Shown: piece after piece, positions 60,232 to 64,000 of the stretch
Numbering within the stretch: the first letter of the stretch is position 1
How the letters are laid out: the number at the start of each line of letters is the position of its first letter
DNA from: Nonomuraea sp. SBT364
Lineage (GTDB): Bacteria > Actinomycetota > Actinomycetes > Streptosporangiales > Streptosporangiaceae
Assembly (NCBI RefSeq): GCF_001083785.1
Contig: NZ_LAVL01000012.1
Location: forward strand, 47,836-111,835
Direction: 5' to 3'
Length of the DNA stretch: 64,000 nucleotides
The notes under the pieces: model-generated
The model's database searches: none
The model's input: the letters and a program-made list of their open reading frames with translations, nothing else
Told to the model about the DNA's origin: nothing
Program-made: the position numbers and the translations under genes

Positions 60232-61409
60232 GCGGGCAGCCGTACGGAGACCTGGAAACCGGGACCGTCGGAGCGGGGGCCGGCGGTGGCGGCGCCGCCG
60301 CAGGAGGCCGCGCGCTCGCGGACGCCGATCAGCCCGTGCCCGCCCGGGGGCAGGGCCAGGCCGGAGCCCTCGCCGTCGTCGGTGATGTCGATCATCAGGG
60401 CGTCGTCCTCCCAGGTGAGCCGGATGTCCGCGCGGGTCGCGCCGGCGTGTTTGACGATGTTGGTGAGCGCTTCCTGCGTGATCCGGTACGCCGCGACGGC
60501 GCAGTCGGGCCTGAGCGGGCGCGACTCGCCGACGGTCTCGAACACCACTTGCAGCCCCGTGTTCGCGACCTGGTCCGCCAGGCCGGGCAGCTCGTCGATG
60601 GTCGGCTGCGGGGCGAGCGGCGCCTGCTCCTCCTTCAGCGCCCCCAGCATGCGCCGGAGCTGGACCATCGCGTCGCGGCCCGCGCCGGCGATGGCGTCGA
60701 ACGCCGCCTCGGCGCGCGCCGGGTTCGTCCGCACCGCCACCGGCCCGGCCTCGGCCTGCACGACCATGAGGCTGACCGCGTGGGCGAGGATGTCGTGCAT
60801 GTCGCGGGCGATCCTGGCCCGCTCGCGTTCGGCCGCGCGTTCGGCTTCCATCTCACGTTCCCTTTCCAACCTCGCCGCCCGTTCCTCCAGCGCCGCCGCT
60901 TGCGCGCGCGACGTGGCCGCCGCCCGCCCGATGGCGTACGCGGCCACGTACAGCACGGTGCTGCGCAGGGCCGTCTCCGACGAGCCGACCAGCACGAGCA
61001 TGCCGCCGGCCATGAGCGTGAGCGCGGTGACCCGGACCCAGCGGGGCGAGCACGCGGCCACGGTGTAGAGGGCGACCAGGGAGCCGTACCAGATCGGCTG
61101 GTCGGCGACGTTGTCGGCCAGGTCGTACAGCCCGCTCACGGTGAGGGACGTCAGCAGCACGGTCACCGGGAAACGGCGGCGCCACAGCACCGGCAGCGAG
61201 GCGGCGACCGCCACGACATAGCCCCACCAGGACCAGGGCACGCCGAAGTAACTGGTGCTCGACATCAGCGGCCAGAGCTGGGCGAGCGTGATCGCGCCGG
61301 TGAGGGCGGCGTCCACCAGCAGCGGGGGAAGCGCCCGGAACCGGCGGCGCAGCACGGTGACGAGCGGGGGTTCGGGCACGATGTCCCATTTTCCCGCAAG
61401 ATCAGGCAT
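60228..61409 (-). CDS. DesK/NarX-type sensor histidine kinase (second system)
   Basis: A 393-residue kinase with several N-terminal membrane helices, His in RARIARDMHDILAHAVSLMVVQ and an ATPase domain with RITQEALTNIVKHAG, ITDDGEGSG and GHGLIGVRERAASCGG. It overlaps the membrane-protein gene upstream by eight bases and the response regulator downstream by four. The three form one operon. Confidence 0.93.
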   Translation of the reverse strand: MPDLAGKWDIVPEPPLVTVLRRRFRALPPLLVDAALTGAITLAQLWPLMSSTSYFGVPWSWWGYVVAVAASLPVLWRRRFPVTVLLTSLTVSGLYDLADNVADQPIWYGSLVALYTVAACSPRWVRVTALTLMAGGMLVLVGSSETALRSTVLYVAAYAIGRAAATSRAQAAALEERAARLEREREMEAERAAERERARIARDMHDILAHAVSLMVVQAEAGPVAVRTNPARAEAAFDAIAGAGRDAMVQLRRMLGALKEEQAPLAPQPTIDELPGLADQVANTGLQVVFETVGESRPLRPDCAVAAYRITQEALTNIVKHAGATRADIRLTWEDDALMIDITDDGEGSGLALPPGGHGLIGVRERAASCGGAATAGPRSDGPGFQVSVRLPA

Positions 61410-61974
61410 GCGCGGGAACCCGCTTGTCCCGCAGCGCCAGCGGCATGAAGGCGATCACCGCCAGCAGCGCCCCGACGGTGATCAGGTCTATCGACGCGAA
61501 CGGCAGCAGCACCTGGACCAGCACCAGCACCGGCACCCAGGGCCGCACCAGCCGCCGGACGCCGAGCTGGGCCACCAGCGCGAACATCGCGACGTAGAAC
61601 ACGACCGGACCGGCCTGGTAGACCAGCGGCGACACCCCCGGCACGGCCTGCACCTGGTCGAACAGCGGCCCCATGGCCTCGTGGTCGGCCGCCATGAACC
61701 CGACGACGACGTCGATCGCGAACTGGACGAACATCAGCCCGGCCCCGGCCGCCCCGGCGACCAGCGTGGCGGTGGCTCCCCGGCTCCGCCCGAGCATCAT
61801 CCACATATCCCGAAATACGTAGACAAACAGCACTAGGGCACCCATGAAGGCCAGGTGTCCGGCCGTCCAGGCCAATCCCGGCCCCCGGCTGCCGTCGAGC
61901 CCGTCGACGAGTCGCAGCAGCCCGTAGGCCATGGCGAGCAGTGGTGCGGCCAGGTAGGCGGGGCGAACGCGCAT
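61402..61974 (-). CDS. Multispan membrane protein at the head of the two-component operon
   Basis: A 190-residue protein with five or six hydrophobic helices (for instance GALVLFVYVFRDMWMMLG and MFVQFAIDVVVGFMAADHEAMG). I know no named family. The ATG has AGGAGGAG upstream. It overlaps the kinase gene, so it is probably a partner of the two-component system, perhaps a sensor or target in the membrane. Confidence 0.8.
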   Translation of the reverse strand: MRVRPAYLAAPLLAMAYGLLRLVDGLDGSRGPGLAWTAGHLAFMGALVLFVYVFRDMWMMLGRSRGATATLVAGAAGAGLMFVQFAIDVVVGFMAADHEAMGPLFDQVQAVPGVSPLVYQAGPVVFYVAMFALVAQLGVRRLVRPWVPVLVLVQVLLPFASIDLITVGALLAVIAFMPLALRDKRVPAHA

Positions 61975-62037
61975 GGTCTCCTCCTGGGGAGAGTGGCTGG
62001 TTGATCCCCCTCATCCTCGGATTTTCCGCCGCGAAAG

Positions 62038-62082
62038 GGATCGCCGCCCGGAGCGATCCTCGCCCTCGCTCTCAAGAGCGAG
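62038..62082 (-). terminator. Two hairpins after the DUF1905 gene
   Basis: GGATCG (62038-62043) pairs with CGATCC (62054-62059), and CTCGCTCT (62065-62072) with AGAGCGAG (62075-62082). The second is a perfect eight-base stem around two bases. They lie 26 bases or more beyond the leftward stop at 62108 and separate it from the next operon. Confidence 0.6.
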
Positions 62083-62107
62083 CCCGCCTCACCGTCACGG
62101 CCGATGC

Positions 62108-62554
62108 TCAGGCCTCGCCGGCGGTGAGCTTGCCGATCGCGTCGGTGACGCGGCGCTGCCGGGTCTCGGCCTTCTTGGCGCCCTCGACCAGCAGGACGAC
62201 CCGGAGCCGGCGGGAGTAGGAGAGGCTGTCGAAGAACGCCTTCGCCTCGGGGGCCCGGTCGAGCGCCTCGGCCAGGTCGGCGGGGACCGTCACCTCGCGC
62301 GGCGCGGTGTCGAGCTCCACCGTCACGTCGACCTCGTCACCCGCGGCGACCCCGGCGCCCTGCCGGTGCTCGGCGCTGAGCGGCAGCAGGTAGCGGCCGC
62401 CCATGACGGCGACCGTGCTGCGGTAGCTGTAGCCGTTGATCGTGACCGTGACGGCGGGCCGCCTGCCCGAGCCGAGCGCCTCCACGACGCCGGCCGGCAC
62501 CTCGATCCCGGTAGCGGTCTTGCCGCCCAGTTCAACGGTGGTGCGAAAGCTCAT
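62108..62554 (-). CDS. DUF1905 and YdeI/OmpD-associated protein
   Basis: A 148-residue two-part protein: a DUF1905 beta-barrel (TTVELGGKTATGIEVPAGVVEALGSGRRPAVTVTINGYSYRST) and a C-terminal YdeI/OmdA helix region (VPADLAEALDRAPEAKAFFDSLSYSRRLRVVLLVEGAKKAETRQRR). Function is unknown, perhaps stress or heme-related. It is coupled to the hydrolase upstream by a four-base overlap. Confidence 0.9.
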   Translation of the reverse strand: MSFRTTVELGGKTATGIEVPAGVVEALGSGRRPAVTVTINGYSYRSTVAVMGGRYLLPLSAEHRQGAGVAAGDEVDVTVELDTAPREVTVPADLAEALDRAPEAKAFFDSLSYSRRLRVVLLVEGAKKAETRQRRVTDAIGKLTAGEA

Positions 62555-63348
62555 CGGAAGAACCCCTTCAGGACGGGAGCCAGGGCGCGCGGCTTGACCA
62601 TGTGCGTTTGGCCCTCAAGGGTGCGCGTTTCGGCGTCGGGCAGGACGCGGGCCAGGTCGGCGGCGCCGTTGCGGATCCAGGCCGGGCTCTTGCCGCCGTC
62701 GATCACCAGCGCGGGCACCTTCACGCCGTCCCACTCCCTCTCGGGAAGCGGGCGGCCCTGCCCGAACCGCGCCACGAGCGCCGCGTCGTAGGCCAGCGTG
62801 TGGGCCACCGCCTTCATGCCGGACCAGCCCGGCATGAGCCTCATCAGGGCCACCATGATGCCGGGCAGCCCGACGCCCGTCCGCATGAAGTAGCGGATCG
62901 CGTCGGCCCGGCGGTCACCGGCGATGAACGCGCGGATCCGCTCCTCGTAGTCGCCGGGCATGGGCGGGCGGGTGCCGTCGACCACGAACGGCGGCTCGTA
63001 CACGGCGACCTTGGTCACGGGCAGCCCCGCGGCGGTCGCGGCCAGGGCCAGCGCCGCGCCGGACGAGATCCCGTACAGGAAGACGGGCTCGCCGATCGCG
63101 TCGATCAGCGCGGCGAGGTCCTCGATCTCCCGCTCGATCGCGAACGGCGGGGTGTCGCCGCTCCCGCCGCGCCCGCGCCGGTCGTAGGTGTAGACCGTGT
63201 GGCTGCCGGCGAGCTCGGCGGCCAGCGGCGTGTTGGGCCCGGAGGCGCGGTGACACATGGCTCCGTCGACCAGGATGACCGCCGGACCCTGGCCGATGCG
63301 GGTGTAGGCGATGGTGGTGCCGTCCTGAGAAGTGACCGTGTTGTCCAT
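62551..63348 (-). CDS. Alpha/beta hydrolase
   Basis: A 265-residue hydrolase. The nucleophile elbow is YGISSGAALA (Ser in GISSG), an acid near VPALVIDGGKSP and a His in LEGQTHMVKPRA. The oxyanion region VILVDGAMCHRA lacks the usual HG-G. The substrate is unknown. A TTGACA promoter with an AT-rich palindrome lies directly upstream. It is the first gene of a two-gene operon with DUF1905. Confidence 0.9.
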   Translation of the reverse strand: MDNTVTSQDGTTIAYTRIGQGPAVILVDGAMCHRASGPNTPLAAELAGSHTVYTYDRRGRGGSGDTPPFAIEREIEDLAALIDAIGEPVFLYGISSGAALALAATAAGLPVTKVAVYEPPFVVDGTRPPMPGDYEERIRAFIAGDRRADAIRYFMRTGVGLPGIMVALMRLMPGWSGMKAVAHTLAYDAALVARFGQGRPLPEREWDGVKVPALVIDGGKSPAWIRNGAADLARVLPDAETRTLEGQTHMVKPRALAPVLKGFFR

Positions 63349-63365
63349 GTCTTGAGAGTCTCACC

Positions 63366-63384
63366 GACAAATAAATTTGTCAAG
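63366..63384 (-). promoter_or_regulatory. TTGACA promoter covered by an AT-rich palindrome
   Basis: GACAAAT (63366-63372), AA, then ATTTGTC (63375-63381) is a perfect seven-base dyad in very GC-rich DNA. Leftward TTGACA overlaps its edge (63379-63384), and GACTCT lies 17 bases on as a -10, six bases before the hydrolase ATG, a leaderless layout. The dyad is likely a repressor operator; no regulator gene is adjacent. Confidence 0.6.
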
Positions 63385-63465
63385 CCGCCTACCTGGGACG
63401 TAATCGCGCCACGGGCCAGGTTCTGCCAGGCTTCCGGTATCGGTCGATCGGGGAGGAAGCACCGC

Positions 63466-63885
63466 ATGTCCACACGTGACGTCGTCCAGGAGTTGCTGCG
63501 CCGGATGGGTGAGGGCGACGCCCGGCGCATCGCCGAGCTGTACGCCGACGACGCCGACTGGAAGCTCGACTGGCCGGAGGCCGAGCACGGGCGGGCCGCG
63601 ACCCCGTGGATCCGCCACCGCGTCACCCGCGCCGACGCCGAGGCGCACTACCGGGAGATCGCCGAGCACCACGTGCCGGAGGCGGTCGACACGGTGGTCG
63701 AGCGCGTGCTGGTGGACGGGGAGCACGCGGTCGTGCTCGGCGAGATCCGCCAGACCGCGCGTACGACGGGCCGGGCCTACCGGTCCAGGTTCGCCCTGCA
63801 CCTCACGGTCGAGGGCGGGCTGGTGACGCGGCACCACGTGTACGAGGACAGTTTGGCGGTCGCCCAGGCGTTCGACGAGGGCTGA
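63466..63885 (+). CDS. SnoaL-like (NTF2-fold) protein
   Basis: A 139-residue cone-fold protein (VQELLRRMGEGDARRIAELYADDADWKLDWP, followed by DTVVERVLVDGEHAVVLGEI). It resembles ketosteroid-isomerase-like or SnoaL-like proteins. The ATG has GGAGGAAG eight bases upstream. It is divergent from the hydrolase. Probably a small binding or hydration protein; substrate unknown. Confidence 0.88.
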   Translation: MSTRDVVQELLRRMGEGDARRIAELYADDADWKLDWPEAEHGRAATPWIRHRVTRADAEAHYREIAEHHVPEAVDTVVERVLVDGEHAVVLGEIRQTARTTGRAYRSRFALHLTVEGGLVTRHHVYEDSLAVAQAFDEG

Positions 63886-63913
63886 GGGCCGGCTCCGCAT
63901 ACGATGACTGGAT

Positions 63914-64000
63914 ATGTGGCGGATCATCGGGCTGGTGCTGCTGGTGGTGCTCGCCGCCTGCGCGCCCCCACCGGCGCCCCCGATCGCCACCCCCCCAACT
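63914..64000 (+). CDS. 5' end of a lipoprotein gene
   Basis: An ATG starts WRIIGLVLLVVLAACAPPPAPP, a complete lipoprotein signal with the lipobox LAAC, followed by a Pro-rich region. The window ends after 29 codons, so the product cannot be identified. It begins 28 bases after the SnoaL-like gene in the same direction. Confidence 0.65.
   Translation, partial: MWRIIGLVLLVVLAACAPPPAPPIATPPT

Overview
The window is very GC-rich chromosomal DNA, roughly 70 percent or more G+C by eye. It has dense, often overlapping genes, many GTG starts, NarL/DesK two-component pairs, mycothiol-type DinB proteins, DUF3027, DUF2530 and DUF3140 proteins, and several apparently leaderless promoters. Together these point to an actinomycete, most likely a filamentous member of the Streptosporangiales such as a Nonomuraea-like genus. 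The genus is inferred from gene content only. I see no rRNA, tRNA, CRISPR array, insertion sequence, phage gene or origin. The region reads as ordinary chromosome-arm DNA rich in regulators and small catabolic or stress modules.

Layout. 0-6 kb: an MFS exporter with a cationic repeat tail, a DUF3027 protein and a large sacsin-like Bergerat-fold ATPase. 5.7-9 kb: a nested inverted repeat, then a YCII protein, an ECF42-type sigma factor, a DinB/maleylpyruvate-isomerase-like protein and a methyltransferase, the last three overlapping. 8.9-18.5 kb: a secreted TAP-type peptidase, DUF2530, an AzgA-type purine permease, a MarR/MFS pair, ThpR, a 27-residue membrane peptide, an aldo/keto reductase, a MATE-type transporter and a secreted propeller-like protein. 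18.5-26.2 kb: LhgO, then one rightward array of response regulator, histidine kinase, second response regulator and two dynamin-like GTPases. 26.2-29.5 kb: threonine catabolism (tdh, kbl) with a LysR gene. 29.6-34.2 kb: a ROK regulator, a decayed sugar-binding lipoprotein, a Gfo/Idh/MocA dehydrogenase, and a sigma factor with its membrane partner. 34.2-37 kb: NfeD/SPFH and an L,D-transpeptidase. 37-40.8 kb: a homogentisate operon (hmgA, an unknown gene, fahA) with an IclR gene upstream.

40.8-50.4 kb: a secreted Ig-like protein, a sarcosine-oxidase-like enzyme, an MFS exporter, an unknown secreted protein, MerR with a monooxygenase, a tiny EF-hand protein, LysR with an aldo/keto reductase, and a GH13 enzyme. 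50.4-56.4 kb: TetR with an SDR, cytochrome bd (cydAB), a NarL/DesK pair, a coiled-coil protein and a fatty acid desaturase. 56.4-64 kb: FAD monooxygenase with TetR, small proteins, a second NarL/DesK pair with a membrane protein, a DUF1905 protein with an alpha/beta hydrolase, a SnoaL-like protein, and the start of a lipoprotein.

How the genes work together. Several divergent regulator-enzyme pairs carry visible operator-like palindromes (15.7, 47.1, 50.4, 57.9 and 63.4 kb). The homogentisate operon has a palindrome just upstream of hmgA. The most intriguing unknown is the 255-residue protein translationally locked between homogentisate dioxygenase and fumarylacetoacetase, in the position where a maleylacetoacetate isomerase would be expected.
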